A stretch of 64,000 nucleotides of DNA from Bacteroidales bacterium (GCA_004551865.1 SFPR01000001.1:67552-131551); one strand, 5' to 3'. Counted from the stretch's first letter, positions 45,240-55,151 are shown. Numbers and translations: made by a program. The notes: generated by a model from the sequence alone, not told the origin.

Positions 45240-46220
45240 ATGAAAAGAAATGTACTCGTTTTGGTGTGTCTTTTGGGACTGACACTCCCTGCAAAGGGAC
45301 AAAGCTCCTCTTTTTTGCAAAACATGGAAGAACAGATGAGTGCTCTGCAAGACACAATGTTTATGGCAGGCAACGACAATGAGCGATTTAATGCCAATGA
45401 ACGTTTTATCTCTGCACTCGAAAATTGTTTGGAAATGCCCAATAGTTTCAATCATGACTTTGCATTGCTCGACAAGATAAGCATTCTGACCTCAAAGGAC
45501 AAACGTTTTAGAATTTTTACTTGGGCGGTGGTCTCTTCCGAAGGCGAGTATTCCAATTATGGTTTCATTCAAGCCAAAAATGAAGCGAGCGGAGAGTATG
45601 AAGTATATCGCTTGATGGCTCGCAACGATGAGATTTTCTCGCCTCAGGAGCAGAAACTCTCCGACAGCTGTTGGTTTGGAGCGGTGTATTATGACCTGAT
45701 AACCTCAAAACACGAAAATATAACCTACTATACACTCTTGGGATTTGACGGAAAAGACATCTACTCCAAACGAAAAGTCATAGAGCCAATCACATTCAAG
45801 CACAACAGCGGCAGACCGACCTTCGGAGCTCCCATATTCTACAAACAAAAAGGTTTGAAACGCATGATTTTTGAGTATGCCCCCGATGCAGCCTTCAATC
45901 TCTTGTATGACAATCAGTTTTTTGAGGTTGGCGGAATTAAAAAGGCAGGCAAAAAGCCCATGAAGAAGAACCGACCTTTTGAAGTTGAAGAGAAGCAAAT
46001 CGAAAAAGCATGGTTGATTTTGTACGACGAGTTGGAGTCTAAAACAGATGCCGTGTCGGGCTTTATGCAGCTCAATGTGCCGAGCGGAAAAGTGGAGGGA
46101 ATGGTGTTTGAGAGAGGAAGGTGGAGAAAAGTCGATAACTTGGTGCCGAGAAACAAAAAGAAGAAAAACGAAACCGACAACGGAAACTACGATTTCTCCA
46201 AAGAAAAGAGACTCTATTAA
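45240..46220 (+). CDS. Conserved secreted protein of unknown function
   Basis: 326 residues from the ATG at 45240 (the -7 box immediately precedes it). Signal peptide (VLVLVCLLGLTLPAKGQ). Conserved-looking stretches are LSDSCWFGAVYYDLITSKHE, TYYTLLGFDGKDIYSKRKVI and IFEYAPDAAFNLLYD. I recognise this as a type seen across Bacteroidetes but know no function or named domain. The C-terminal 40 residues are strongly basic (NKKKKNE). Mature protein expected in the periplasm. The gene stands alone between two T9SS regions and the Fic locus. Confidence 0.7.
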   Translation: MKRNVLVLVCLLGLTLPAKGQSSSFLQNMEEQMSALQDTMFMAGNDNERFNANERFISALENCLEMPNSFNHDFALLDKISILTSKDKRFRIFTWAVVSSEGEYSNYGFIQAKNEASGEYEVYRLMARNDEIFSPQEQKLSDSCWFGAVYYDLITSKHENITYYTLLGFDGKDIYSKRKVIEPITFKHNSGRPTFGAPIFYKQKGLKRMIFEYAPDAAFNLLYDNQFFEVGGIKKAGKKPMKKNRPFEVEEKQIEKAWLILYDELESKTDAVSGFMQLNVPSGKVEGMVFERGRWRKVDNLVPRNKKKKNETDNGNYDFSKEKRLY

Positions 46221-46665
46221 GAAGTGAAATAATTTGTTCCCGCAAACCCGAGCGACCTTACGAAATATAGACATATAACAATCTTTCGACACCGCTTGCC
46301 AACAAGAGGACGAACAAATGAAAGAGGCAACGGCATTTCTCGAATGGCTGAGGTATATAGACAATACCATTGACGGACAGAGCAAACGCAAGGCTTACCT
46401 TTGTATGAGAGCAACATGACCTACACAATCGCAGAGAACTCTTTATGAAAGGCATCGACTATTCATATTATTATCATATCATTACTAACAAGAGGAATAG
46501 GAATGAAAGAGACAAAGATGAAGAATGCAAAAGAGTAAAGAATTGAAGCATAACGACAAGAGAAAAGGGTGAAGCAAGAAACAAAATGCAGGAAAATGCT
46601 TTGAAAGGTGGACGATATACACCTTTGAGAGCGAAATTTTGCAACGAAAGGACAATAGTATAAAT
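46221..46665. other. A-rich gap, possibly decayed sequence
   Basis: 445 nt upstream of the fic gene with no convincing gene. It is purine-rich on the plus strand, contains a 33-codon fragment (46318 on, MKEATAFLEWLRYIDNTIDG) that looks protein-like but ends at once, and several short frames with mixed phases. This is what a degraded gene would look like, though no family could be recognised. No clear consensus promoter for fic was found. Confidence 0.35.
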
Positions 46666-47733
46666 ATGGATAAAGTTAAAGAGATATTGAGCAGATGGGA
46701 GGCTTTGCAACCTCTTTCCGACAGAGACAGAGAGATGCTCAGCCGCCGATTTACCATTGACTTCAACTATAATAGCAATCACATAGAGGGCAACACGCTG
46801 ACGTATGGGCAGACGGAAATACTGCTGTTGTTCGGAAAAGTTATTGGTGAGGCAGATCTGAGAGATGTGCAGGAGATGACAGCCGGCAACGTGGGGTTAA
46901 AGATGATGACGCAAGAGGCTCGGTTGAAAGACTATCCTTTGACGCAAAACTTTATTCGCACGCTCCACAAGACATTGTTACGAGAGGACTATACGATATA
47001 TCGCACACTTGCCGGCGGCGTTCAAACAAGCTATGTCATACATGCAGGACAATATAAGACTCGTCCCAATAGTGTGATAACAAGATACGGCAGCCGTTTT
47101 GAGTATGCCTCACCCGAAGAGACACCGGCGTTTATGACCGATTTGGTAAATTGGTATAACGAAGCAGAACAGTCGGGCAAGTTTACACCAATAGAATTGG
47201 CTGCATTGTTTCACTACCGATATATCCGGATTCATCCGTTTGAAGACGGCAATGGTCGAATAGCCCGCCTGATGGTCAATTATATCCTTTTGAGGAACGG
47301 CTTTCCTATGATTGTTGTCAGAAGTCGAAAAAGAAATGAATATTTGGAGGCACTTCACAAGACAGACTTGACCGTCGGGGCAAGTCCGTATTTGGGAGCG
47401 CACGCTTCAAAACGAGACATTCAACAGTTTTTGACCTACTTTACCAACCTTTTTGTTGAAGAGGTTACGTATCATATCCGTTTTTTGACCGAAAGAGGGG
47501 AGAATGTGTGGTGGTTTGACGGCGAACGTATCTTGTTCCGTACCGATACGACAAGCAGAATACTCAATTTGATGTATGAGTTTCCCGACATTACCATACC
47601 AAGGCTGTCGAAAGAAGTGGGCATAAGTATGAATGCCGTAAACAAACAAATCAAGCAACTCACAGAAAAGGGATACATACAACGCACAGAGAGAAACGGA
47701 AATTGGCGGTTGATTATAACACCTTCAATTTAG
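46666..47733 (+). CDS. Fic-domain protein (predicted AMP transferase) with C-terminal winged helix
   Basis: 355 residues from the ATG at 46666. The Fic motif HPFEDGNGRIAR (about 195-206) is intact, including the catalytic His. The N-terminal inhibitory helix is also present: SNHIEGNTL (about 39-47) supplies the [S/T]xxxE[G/N] motif whose Glu blocks ATP, so this is a self-inhibited (class II) Fic protein. The last 80 residues form a winged helix-turn-helix (TIPRLSKEVGISMNAVNKQI). No toxin-antitoxin partner gene is adjacent. Targets unknown. It follows a possibly decayed stretch and is followed by a strong terminator. Confidence 0.92.
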   Translation: MDKVKEILSRWEALQPLSDRDREMLSRRFTIDFNYNSNHIEGNTLTYGQTEILLLFGKVIGEADLRDVQEMTAGNVGLKMMTQEARLKDYPLTQNFIRTLHKTLLREDYTIYRTLAGGVQTSYVIHAGQYKTRPNSVITRYGSRFEYASPEETPAFMTDLVNWYNEAEQSGKFTPIELAALFHYRYIRIHPFEDGNGRIARLMVNYILLRNGFPMIVVRSRKRNEYLEALHKTDLTVGASPYLGAHASKRDIQQFLTYFTNLFVEEVTYHIRFLTERGENVWWFDGERILFRTDTTSRILNLMYEFPDITIPRLSKEVGISMNAVNKQIKQLTEKGYIQRTERNGNWRLIITPSI

Positions 47734-47873
47734 TAGCGTATGGATTTTTTGTAATTAGGTCTCTTTTGAAATTGTATTAAACAACGATAGTTTGAAACTG
47801 TTTGTTGCAATGTCGAAGTTGCGGTTGCAAGTCTTCAAAGGCGGTGTGGTTTTGTCATTTGAGGCGTAAATAA

Positions 47874-47913
47874 AGAGAGGGAACGAATGCTTTGTTCGTT
47901 CCCTCTCTATTTT
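47874..47913. terminator. Bidirectional terminator between fic and the TPR gene
   Basis: AGAGAGGGAACGAA and TTCGTTCCCTCTCT pair perfectly over 14 bp with a seven-base loop; T-rich on the plus side (ATTTTTG) and reasonably so on the minus side. It serves two convergent genes. Confidence 0.85.
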
Positions 47914-47930
47914 TGCTTTTGTGTCTTGGC

Positions 47931-48218
47931 TTAGTGGTTAAACATATCTTTGTTGAAGAAGTCCAATATCTCTATGCAACTTGCCTTCATGGCTGCGGCG
48001 GGAGATTGGGGGTTTAGTTCGATTGCCCGAGTGTAGTTGTTGATTGCTTCTTTCCAATGGTTGCCACGGCGAAAGGCGTTACCTCTGACGTAATATGCCT
48101 CGTCCTTCAACTCATTGTCCTTGTCGGCAACCAATTTGTCGAGCAGGCTCATCGCTTCTTCGAGTTTGTCCTCTGCCAAGAGGACTTTTGCTTTTTCAAT
48201 ATCATCTGCACTTATCAT
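47931..48218 (-). CDS. Small TPR protein
   Basis: 95 residues from the ATG at 48218. Two or three TPR motifs with no signal peptide: AKVLLAEDKLEEAMSLLDKL, KDEAYYVRGNAFRRGNHWKE, and AINNYTRAIELNPQSP. Cytoplasmic adaptor-like protein of unknown partner. It follows the large T9SS type B gene by 14 nt on the same strand and ends at the bidirectional terminator, so it is probably the last gene of that transcript. Confidence 0.75.
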   Translation of the reverse strand: MISADDIEKAKVLLAEDKLEEAMSLLDKLVADKDNELKDEAYYVRGNAFRRGNHWKEAINNYTRAIELNPQSPAAAMKASCIEILDFFNKDMFNH

Positions 48219-48232
48219 CTTTTCAATACATT

Positions 48233-50869
48233 TTAGTTGTATATCATGAATGTACCTGTCTGACTTTCTTCTTTGTTCGGAGCATCGTTGTGTCGGTAAA
48301 CCACTTTCCACACATATACTCCCTGCATCACCGTGCTACCCTTGTAGGTACAGTCCCATGCCTTTTCTATGTCGTCTGTTTGGAATACTCTTTCGCCATT
48401 GCGGTTAAAGATTTCCAAGTTGTATGAGACAATGTTGTCAATCCAAAGGCGGAACTCCCTGTTTGCAGGGTTGTTGTCGTGAAGGTATATTCCGGTAGGT
48501 GCCCACAAATAGTGGTCTCTCTTCACTCTCACAAAGGTTGATATAGAGTCGGTGCAACCTGCCGGCGATACTGCCACAAGCGATATGTCAAATCTCATCG
48601 AGGTATCGGTAAGTTCAAAGGTGTGAACGAACGATTCGTTGGTCGAAGTGTAGCCGTCGCTCAATCGCCACTGTCTCGAATCGTTACCTGTTGAGCCGTC
48701 GGTAATTATTATTGTAGGGTCAAGGGCATCAAGCACGCTCGGATTGAGGCGAATGTAAGGAGTAGGCTTAGGCTCTACCGTAACCTTTACCTCATCTTGG
48801 CTGTGGCAGTTGATGTCGTTGTAACCATGAACCTTATATAGGGTGGTTGCACTTGGCGATACAACAAAGTTGGTTGCATTCGCCCCGTTTACGGCAGGGT
48901 CTGTGGTCTCCCACACCCATCTTGTGGCATCTCCGTTCACGCTTATCTCTGCACTCTCACCCTCACAAATCAACTTATCTTCCGAACACATCACCTGAGG
49001 AAGCGGTCTGACAATGACGGTTGCCGATTCTATTGTTTCACACATTGCAGGAGGCAGTTTGACGCTCACCGTATAGGTTTGTTCTGTTGCAGGAGTTACC
49101 AATATGGATTGCTCTGTGCTGCCGTTGTCCCACTCAAACGTACAACCTCCCGGAGTAGAGTTGGCAGTAAGCCTTGTGGAAGTACCCTCACAAATGTCCA
49201 TCGTTCCCGTAATGGTAACCTCGGGAGAGTCGTTCACCGTAACTACAATCTCGTCCGAAGCAGTACAACCGAGGTTATCGGTCTTGGTAAGGGTGATTGT
49301 CTCCGTGTGCTCGGGAGCATAAACCAACGTATCGCCCGTTGCTCCCGTACTCCAAGAAGAAACACCCTCATGCTCTTTCAAAATGTCGGTAAGAGTAATC
49401 TCCGTTCCCTTGCAGATTGTGAAGTCTTCTTGCAACTCTACGTTGAAACTTCTGTTTACTATGACACAAGAGTCATATCTGGTGCAGACCAAAGTGCCGA
49501 AGTCATCGTAGTTCTCAATCTTGAAGATGTACTTCACCTCATCAACAGCAGGGTTGTTGGCACGATTGAAAGTAGCACCCAAAACGGTCAAGGTATCAGC
49601 GTCTGCATTGCGAGGAGACATCTGATAGTACTTGCCGTTGTCTCCGCCGCCCGAAAGAGCAAAATTGACAATCCCTCCGCTGCACACAGTATCTTTGTAT
49701 TCCACGTTCTCGTTGTGAGAAATCACAATATCGGGCATATCAATAGGATAATACACAGCAGTCGAATCCCAAACCTCAAACTCGTTTCCGTCATCTCTCA
49801 CAATGGTATTCTTGCAGAAAAACCTTGTAGGACCTTCCTGAGCAGTTACATCTACCGTAACAACTCCGTCTATATCGGCAGCAACCTCCATCATTGGAGC
49901 AGAGTAATCAAAAGCCGCCCTTTTCTTCCACTCCACGCCATAGCTGTCAAGCTGTCCGCTCGGTTTGATACGCCAAGCCTCGTTTTGAGCGCCCCAAACG
50001 CTGTTGTTGTAGCTTAGTCCGTCAGCATTGGTGATTGTACAAGCCTGAGTTCCGTCAGCATTGTGTATTCCCAAGGTAGCTTTTCCTTCTTCCCAACTGG
50101 TACAAATTGGTTTGTTTTGCAAATAAAACTCTATGACATTGGTTGTTTCGTACAATACGACCATGTGAGTTGCAATCAAACTTGTACAACGAAACATAGG
50201 GACTTGGTAGAAACTCAACACCATCTTTCTGCACGGATATTCGCCAATGACATCGAAATAAACATCTCCTGCTGTTGTAAAGATGATGTCATAATAAGGT
50301 GCCATGATGCAGTTTTTGTATCTGTTTGCGTTCGGCACAGGTCCGGAACCTTCTTGTGTAAATTGACAATGCTTGCAATTTTCACCGGGAGGAGTTACAC
50401 AATTAGGGTTGTTGATGTCGAATGAAATAAGTCCGTTTGCTCCAACCACAGCATATTGATAGGTCTGTCCGTAAAAGTCAAATGTAAAGTCGGGAATGCC
50501 GGGTTGAGGCGGGTGTCCGTAGTTCAAAGAGAACAACGAACCCCATGTATCATCAGAATTGCACAACTGTCCTGCATACGATGCTACCGTTCCTCCCAAA
50601 TCAAACGGCACAGGCGGCTCGTAAGGAATTTGTTCAAACACATAGCTTGACGAACCTCCCGGAGCAAATGTTTCAGCTCCCAACAAATAAGTCTGACCGC
50701 ACTGCATCTGTATGCCGTTGTTCAGCTCGGTTGCCGAAAAATCAACAGTGTCGCGAACGCCCTGATTGATTGAGATTTTCTTTGCATATATTGCCGCACA
50801 ACCTTGAGAATAAACTTCAAAAGGCAGAAGCAATACAACCAACAATGCTGTCAAAACAATTTTTCTCAT
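48233..50869 (-). CDS. Large secreted adhesin-like protein, T9SS type B
   Basis: 878 residues from the ATG at 50869 (an alternative ATG lies 12 nt upstream). Signal peptide (IVLTALLVVLLLPFEVYSQG). The N-terminal 270 residues are Cys-containing and beta-rich (CVTPPGENCKHCQFTQEGSG). Then follow several immunoglobulin/PKD-like repeats in the middle, with recurring phrases such as CEGTSTRLTANSTPGGCTFE and CEGESAEISVNGDATRWVWE. The C-terminus is a gliding-motility-associated type B domain (YNLEIFNRNGERVFQTDDIE, QGVYVWKVVYRH). Predicted surface adhesin. Its -7 box is at 50955-50963. Confidence 0.85.
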   Translation of the reverse strand: MRKIVLTALLVVLLLPFEVYSQGCAAIYAKKISINQGVRDTVDFSATELNNGIQMQCGQTYLLGAETFAPGGSSSYVFEQIPYEPPVPFDLGGTVASYAGQLCNSDDTWGSLFSLNYGHPPQPGIPDFTFDFYGQTYQYAVVGANGLISFDINNPNCVTPPGENCKHCQFTQEGSGPVPNANRYKNCIMAPYYDIIFTTAGDVYFDVIGEYPCRKMVLSFYQVPMFRCTSLIATHMVVLYETTNVIEFYLQNKPICTSWEEGKATLGIHNADGTQACTITNADGLSYNNSVWGAQNEAWRIKPSGQLDSYGVEWKKRAAFDYSAPMMEVAADIDGVVTVDVTAQEGPTRFFCKNTIVRDDGNEFEVWDSTAVYYPIDMPDIVISHNENVEYKDTVCSGGIVNFALSGGGDNGKYYQMSPRNADADTLTVLGATFNRANNPAVDEVKYIFKIENYDDFGTLVCTRYDSCVIVNRSFNVELQEDFTICKGTEITLTDILKEHEGVSSWSTGATGDTLVYAPEHTETITLTKTDNLGCTASDEIVVTVNDSPEVTITGTMDICEGTSTRLTANSTPGGCTFEWDNGSTEQSILVTPATEQTYTVSVKLPPAMCETIESATVIVRPLPQVMCSEDKLICEGESAEISVNGDATRWVWETTDPAVNGANATNFVVSPSATTLYKVHGYNDINCHSQDEVKVTVEPKPTPYIRLNPSVLDALDPTIIITDGSTGNDSRQWRLSDGYTSTNESFVHTFELTDTSMRFDISLVAVSPAGCTDSISTFVRVKRDHYLWAPTGIYLHDNNPANREFRLWIDNIVSYNLEIFNRNGERVFQTDDIEKAWDCTYKGSTVMQGVYVWKVVYRHNDAPNKEESQTGTFMIYN

Positions 50870-50954
50870 AAATAACTGCATTTTGTATAACAACAATTTT
50901 TTCAAACTACATCACTGCTCTCTCGCATGGTCTTTTGCACAGCGATTGAGAAGT

Positions 50955-50963
50955 GCAAAACTA
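50955..50963 (-). promoter_or_regulatory. -7 box (TAGTTTTG) of the T9SS type B gene
   Basis: TAGTTTTGC on the minus strand, 86 nt upstream of the ATG at 50869; no clear -33 TTTG. Confidence 0.4.
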
Positions 50964-51095
50964 CTAAAAAACCACCTAACAGACACCTTTTATTTGAAAA
51001 ATGTTTGCCCCTTTCGATAGTTTTTGCCCTTTCGGTACAGAAAACCGATTGTAGTGGAACATAATTTGGGCAAAATCACAACTTGCTCAAAAACA

Positions 51096-51171
51096 AAGCG
51101 GCGTTCGGTTGAGTTAAAACGCTGTTCTGCTCATAAAAAGACGCCGTTTCGGTTTGTTGAAACGGCGTCTT
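51096..51171. repeat. Phased AAACGSCGTTT array, locus 10 (four units)
   Basis: Core centres at 51101, 51122, 51144 and 51165 (21, 22, 21 nt). Located between the 5' region of the type B adhesin gene and the 3' end of the DUF4831 gene, ending 48 nt before the latter's stop. Confidence 0.88.
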
Positions 51172-51218
51172 GTCCAAGTAATATGATTCAAAGTATTAAC
51201 CTTCTGTTTGCAAAGCTG

Positions 51219-52340
51219 TTATTTTGCTATGTGTTTCAAAGCTCCGCTTTCGGGGTCAAACAGCAATCCCGACGGACAATCCATTATGCAGGTGGTTTGT
51301 CCGAACTGTGATATGTTTACTGTTTTGTCAAACACTTTTTCTCCCGAAGTAATCGAGACTTTTACTTTCTCGGGAATGCGGTAATATACTCCCACTCCTT
51401 TTTTTGCCAAACGTTTTTGTAATTTGTCGTCCTTAGATTTTTGAGCCTCTGTTTTGGTTTGCTCTTTGGTTGTGTTGAAGCTGTGAAGGTTGGCAACAAT
51501 GGTAGGTATATCCGAAGGCGAGTTGAGCGGTTTTACTCCCTCTTGTTCCGAAAATTTGAATACTCCGACAAGCAGGTCTTGTTCCACAATAAGGGGCTTT
51601 TCGGGAATGATGGTAAAAGTGTAGTGCAGCTCTTCCGATTGTCTGCTTCCTGCAAACATCGCAACGTATGCCTCAATCATTTCGTCCAACTGCTTATACA
51701 TATATTCCACTGTGTTGTTCATGTACGTTCCGTCTATGCTTCCCGATAGTATGTCGATTTGTTTTTCTTTTAGTCGTTCGATTTGTTTTACTGCCTTGTC
51801 GGCTGTCATTCCGGGCAGGCTCTCCAACATTCCTGCTTCAAGATAGCGTTGCTCGTATGTGGGAAGGGTCGATTTGGTTTCGGCTGCCGGCTTTTGTTTT
51901 GTGGCTCTTGCAGGGCGTTTCTTCTCACAAGGAGGCATCATCTGTTGCGGAGGCACTTTTCCTATTGCAGACAGACAGCCTGCATCGTTCAACTGCACAC
52001 ACACTCCGTCTTCGTACTGCAAGAAGTAGGTCGAAGAGTTGTCCGCAATGGTTTTGGTGCGGATTTTAATGTCCTTGATGCGGTAAGAAACTTCGTCCGA
52101 AAGAATGATGTTCTTCAATCCGAGCAGATAAGCATAGTCGGCATAACAGCCTTTGTACTCGGTGATTTTCTCTATGCACACATCAAATACCAATTCTGTC
52201 TGAGGCAGCGAATAGTATATTCCGTTTGTTCCGAAAGGTGCATTGTCGAGAGTGAAACTTCTGTATTGCTGAGCAAACACATCGATAGATAGTATTGACA
52301 AAGCAATCAGCAAAATTGATTTTCCGAATATCTTTTTCAT
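51219..52340 (-). CDS. DUF4831-like secreted protein
   Basis: 373 residues. Signal peptide (ILLIALSILSIDVFAQQ). The N-terminal GIYYSLPQTELVFDVCIEKI and YADYAYLLGLKNIILSDEVS match the pattern of DUF4831 proteins, which are Bacteroidetes-specific with no known role. A Lys/Pro-rich linker (about 140-160) separates this from a helical and beta C-terminal half. It starts 9 nt after the stop of the WG-repeat gene, so the two form an operon. Confidence 0.65.
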   Translation of the reverse strand: MKKIFGKSILLIALSILSIDVFAQQYRSFTLDNAPFGTNGIYYSLPQTELVFDVCIEKITEYKGCYADYAYLLGLKNIILSDEVSYRIKDIKIRTKTIADNSSTYFLQYEDGVCVQLNDAGCLSAIGKVPPQQMMPPCEKKRPARATKQKPAAETKSTLPTYEQRYLEAGMLESLPGMTADKAVKQIERLKEKQIDILSGSIDGTYMNNTVEYMYKQLDEMIEAYVAMFAGSRQSEELHYTFTIIPEKPLIVEQDLLVGVFKFSEQEGVKPLNSPSDIPTIVANLHSFNTTKEQTKTEAQKSKDDKLQKRLAKKGVGVYYRIPEKVKVSITSGEKVFDKTVNISQFGQTTCIMDCPSGLLFDPESGALKHIAK

Positions 52341-52349
52341 AATTTCTTA

Positions 52350-54083
52350 TTATTTGTTGATTGTTATAACTCCTACTTTATTCGTTTTAGTGTCCTTGAT
52401 TGTAAAATTGTCTCTTCCCTGACTGCCAAAGAGGGTGAGAAGAGAGACAATCGAGTGAAGATTGACCCCTTGCGGCATTGCAACTTTCTGCATGGTCTCA
52501 AAGTTGCTGTCCAATACCAAGAGGCTGCCGTCTTTGGCTGCGTATGCCTTGCCTGCAACAAAACAACCTGCCGCATCAAAAGTTTTGTCTGTAAGGGGAG
52601 TGCATTTTGCGGAATTGTAATAAGACCAACCTTTTTCGGTTTTTGCAACCAATATACCCTCGCGGTCTGCACCAATGGTGATGAAGTTGTCGGGTATTCG
52701 TCTGTTGTCAGAATAGATACGCACTTTCTTGTCTTTGTTTTTGTATTCCACATAGTTGCCAAACACCAAGACCGATTCGCTCTTTGGAAAGTCTATGATG
52801 TTGCCGTCCTTACAAAGCATCTTTGAACCTTTCTTGTAGTCAAAAAAGGCAATCAGCTCAGCTGTGTTTGAAATGCGAGCCTTGCCATATACAAAATCGA
52901 CAACCACATTGTTGTTTTTATCGACTGCACCCCATTTCTTGCCTTTGCGAACGCACAAGCAGTCGTTCACCACTCCCAACACCTCGTCGTATTGAGGTTC
53001 TATGAGCCATTTCCCATCTGAGGAGAGCAAGCCGTATGACAAATCCTGTTCGGTAATCAACAAAAGGTTGCCTTCCTTGTTGCGAATTAAATCGAGAACA
53101 ACGCCGTCGGTCTTTGCGACAACTTGGTTGGAGGTGTTCAGAACGTATGTGGTCAATCCTTCGTATGCAACAAAGAAAGTGTCCTGACGAACAACCACAT
53201 CGACCCTGTCGTACTTCGGCTCTACATACAGAACGTAGTTTTTGCCGAGCAAGCCTTTCTTCATGTCCTGAGTAATCGAGAAGAAAGCATCATACTTTGT
53301 GGGTTCTATGACCTGATAGAGCGGTTGGGCAAGCATATCGCCCTCTTGGGAGAAGAGAGCCTGAGCTCCGCTCGGAAGGTATGCCTTGATGAATACTCCT
53401 TGCGGAGTGGTGAAGGTCAAGAAATCTTCAAACTGCGGTTTTGCCATGATTGTTCCGTTCTCGTCCAACAGTCCCGACATCGGCACTCCTTCGTGAGTGT
53501 GGACTTGGTAGGCATACAACTTGCCTGCAACCAAGGTTTCCAACGACAAGAACTGAGGCTCTACCGTTACAACGCCTTGGGAATTGACCATTCCGAAAAG
53601 TCCGTTTTGCTTTATCACGACAGCATTGCCCACTCTGGAAACAATCATCAGACTGTCGCCCAACAGACGCTTGTTTTGCTTGTCTATCAATCTCAGTTCG
53701 CCATTGTCAAACACAATGCACGAGCCTTGGTCAAACAAATTGAGCTGTGTCTTGTCTTCGGTCTGAATATCCACATTGGCAGGGTATGAAGCCTCAATGA
53801 GAATATTGCCTTCGGTGTCGGCAAAGCCTGCCTTGCCATCTTGCACAAAGGTAATCACATCGTCGCCCAAGGCATCAATATAGTCGTATCGGCACGGAAG
53901 AATGCTCTTGCCGTCTTTCACCACTCCCCATTTACCGTTGTCTTTGACTGCAAAATACTTTCCGTCCAACGACTGCACCGAATCATATTTTATTTCAACG
54001 CTCCATTTCAGATACTCCTGAGCCGAAACACCTGTTGCAATCATCAGGCAGAGCAATACTGCAAATATATTTTTTTTGTTCAT
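52350..54083 (-). CDS. WG-repeat secreted protein
   Basis: 577 residues. Signal peptide (FAVLLCLMIATGVSAQE) followed by about ten to twelve WG repeats of the form G-K-W-G-(V/A)-V-(x)n-(P)-Y-D (examples KDNGKWGVVKDGKSILPCRY, KQNGLFGMVNSQGVVTVEPQ, RKGKKWGAVDKNNNVVVDFV). WG repeats form a toroid-like surface for binding partners; the ligand is unknown. Periplasmic or outer-membrane-facing. No T9SS C-terminal domain. Upstream of the DUF4831 gene in the same transcript. Confidence 0.88.
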   Translation of the reverse strand: MNKKNIFAVLLCLMIATGVSAQEYLKWSVEIKYDSVQSLDGKYFAVKDNGKWGVVKDGKSILPCRYDYIDALGDDVITFVQDGKAGFADTEGNILIEASYPANVDIQTEDKTQLNLFDQGSCIVFDNGELRLIDKQNKRLLGDSLMIVSRVGNAVVIKQNGLFGMVNSQGVVTVEPQFLSLETLVAGKLYAYQVHTHEGVPMSGLLDENGTIMAKPQFEDFLTFTTPQGVFIKAYLPSGAQALFSQEGDMLAQPLYQVIEPTKYDAFFSITQDMKKGLLGKNYVLYVEPKYDRVDVVVRQDTFFVAYEGLTTYVLNTSNQVVAKTDGVVLDLIRNKEGNLLLITEQDLSYGLLSSDGKWLIEPQYDEVLGVVNDCLCVRKGKKWGAVDKNNNVVVDFVYGKARISNTAELIAFFDYKKGSKMLCKDGNIIDFPKSESVLVFGNYVEYKNKDKKVRIYSDNRRIPDNFITIGADREGILVAKTEKGWSYYNSAKCTPLTDKTFDAAGCFVAGKAYAAKDGSLLVLDSNFETMQKVAMPQGVNLHSIVSLLTLFGSQGRDNFTIKDTKTNKVGVITINK

Positions 54084-54104
54084 GATATGTTATGATGTTT
54101 GTTT

Positions 54105-55133
54105 CTACAAAGAGGGTTCTTGTTGAGAAAGACAGTGAAAGCTGCCCAAGCCCCAGATAATATCGGTCGAGTCTATGCCGACAATCTTCCTGTCGGGGAA
54201 CAAACTCTCCAATATACACAAGGCTTTCTCGTCGTTGTCGCAACGATAGGTCGGCACAATCACCGCCTTGTTTGCAATATAGAAGTTGGCATACGAAGCC
54301 GGCAGACGCATATCGTCCCACACAACGGCAGAAGGCATTGGCAGCTCGACAATATCAAGCTGCTTTCCGTCTTGAAGCCGTGCCGTCTTCAAAAGAGAAA
54401 GGTTGTCTTGAAGCACTTGGTAGTTGGCATCGTTTTTGTTTTCTTCTACCACCGTAACAACCGTTGTGGGATTGACAAAGCGGGTAATGTCATCGACGTG
54501 TCCGTCTGTGTCGTCGCCCTCAATGCCTTCTCCCAACCATATCACCTTATCCACATTGTAGTATTGGCAGAGCTTTTCTTCAATCTCGCCTTGCGAAAGA
54601 AGGGGATTGCGGTTCGGGTTCAAAAGGCAGGCAGTTGTTGTGAGCAAAGTGCCGCAACCATTGACGTCTATCGAGCCTCCCTCCATGACTATGTGCGGGT
54701 GAAAGACTTCAAGATTCATTTCTTCTGCTATTTTGAGCGGAATGAGGTTGTCGAGTTCACAAGGGTACTTGCCACCCCAAGCGTTGTAATCCCAATTTAC
54801 CAATGCCTTTTGGTTGGCTTTGAGAACAAAGGCAGGACCATGGTCTCTGCACCATGCGTCGTTGGTTCTGAAAAAGTGGAACTCCACTCTCGACAAATCG
54901 GCTTTAAGCTCTGACAAAGCCTCCGTGATTGTCTCTTTTGCAGCTTCGTCTTCCACATTGATGTTTACTATTTCTGATTTTGAGAGTTCGGCAATGAATT
55001 TGTGATATGAGGGAAATATGGTGTCTATCTTGCCGGGCCACGAGTTCTCATTGTGCGGATAGCTGAGCCATGTGCCCTCGTGTTTGTGCCATTCGGCAGG
55101 AAAGTAAAATCCCAAGTCTTTCGGTGTTTTCAT
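54105..55133 (-). CDS. aguA: Agmatine deiminase
   Basis: 342 residues. Hydrolyses agmatine to N-carbamoylputrescine and ammonia. The pentein fold is shown by FRTNDAWCRDHGPAFVL (about 88-104), MEGGSIDVNGCGTLLTT, GDDTDGHVDDITRFV and the C-terminal catalytic Cys in GLGSFHCLSQQEP (about 327-339). A secreted peptidylarginine deiminase is ruled out, since there is no signal peptide and the length is right for agmatine deiminase. It follows aguB by 18 nt; the pair makes putrescine. Confidence 0.95.
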   Translation of the reverse strand: MKTPKDLGFYFPAEWHKHEGTWLSYPHNENSWPGKIDTIFPSYHKFIAELSKSEIVNINVEDEAAKETITEALSELKADLSRVEFHFFRTNDAWCRDHGPAFVLKANQKALVNWDYNAWGGKYPCELDNLIPLKIAEEMNLEVFHPHIVMEGGSIDVNGCGTLLTTTACLLNPNRNPLLSQGEIEEKLCQYYNVDKVIWLGEGIEGDDTDGHVDDITRFVNPTTVVTVVEENKNDANYQVLQDNLSLLKTARLQDGKQLDIVELPMPSAVVWDDMRLPASYANFYIANKAVIVPTYRCDNDEKALCILESLFPDRKIVGIDSTDIIWGLGSFHCLSQQEPSL

Positions 55134-55151
55134 TATGGTGTCTATGGTGTT

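Noticed and set aside
54105..55133. Secreted peptidylarginine deiminase
   Set aside because: No signal peptide, length and GLGSFHCLSQQEP motif fit agmatine deiminase, and aguB is adjacent.
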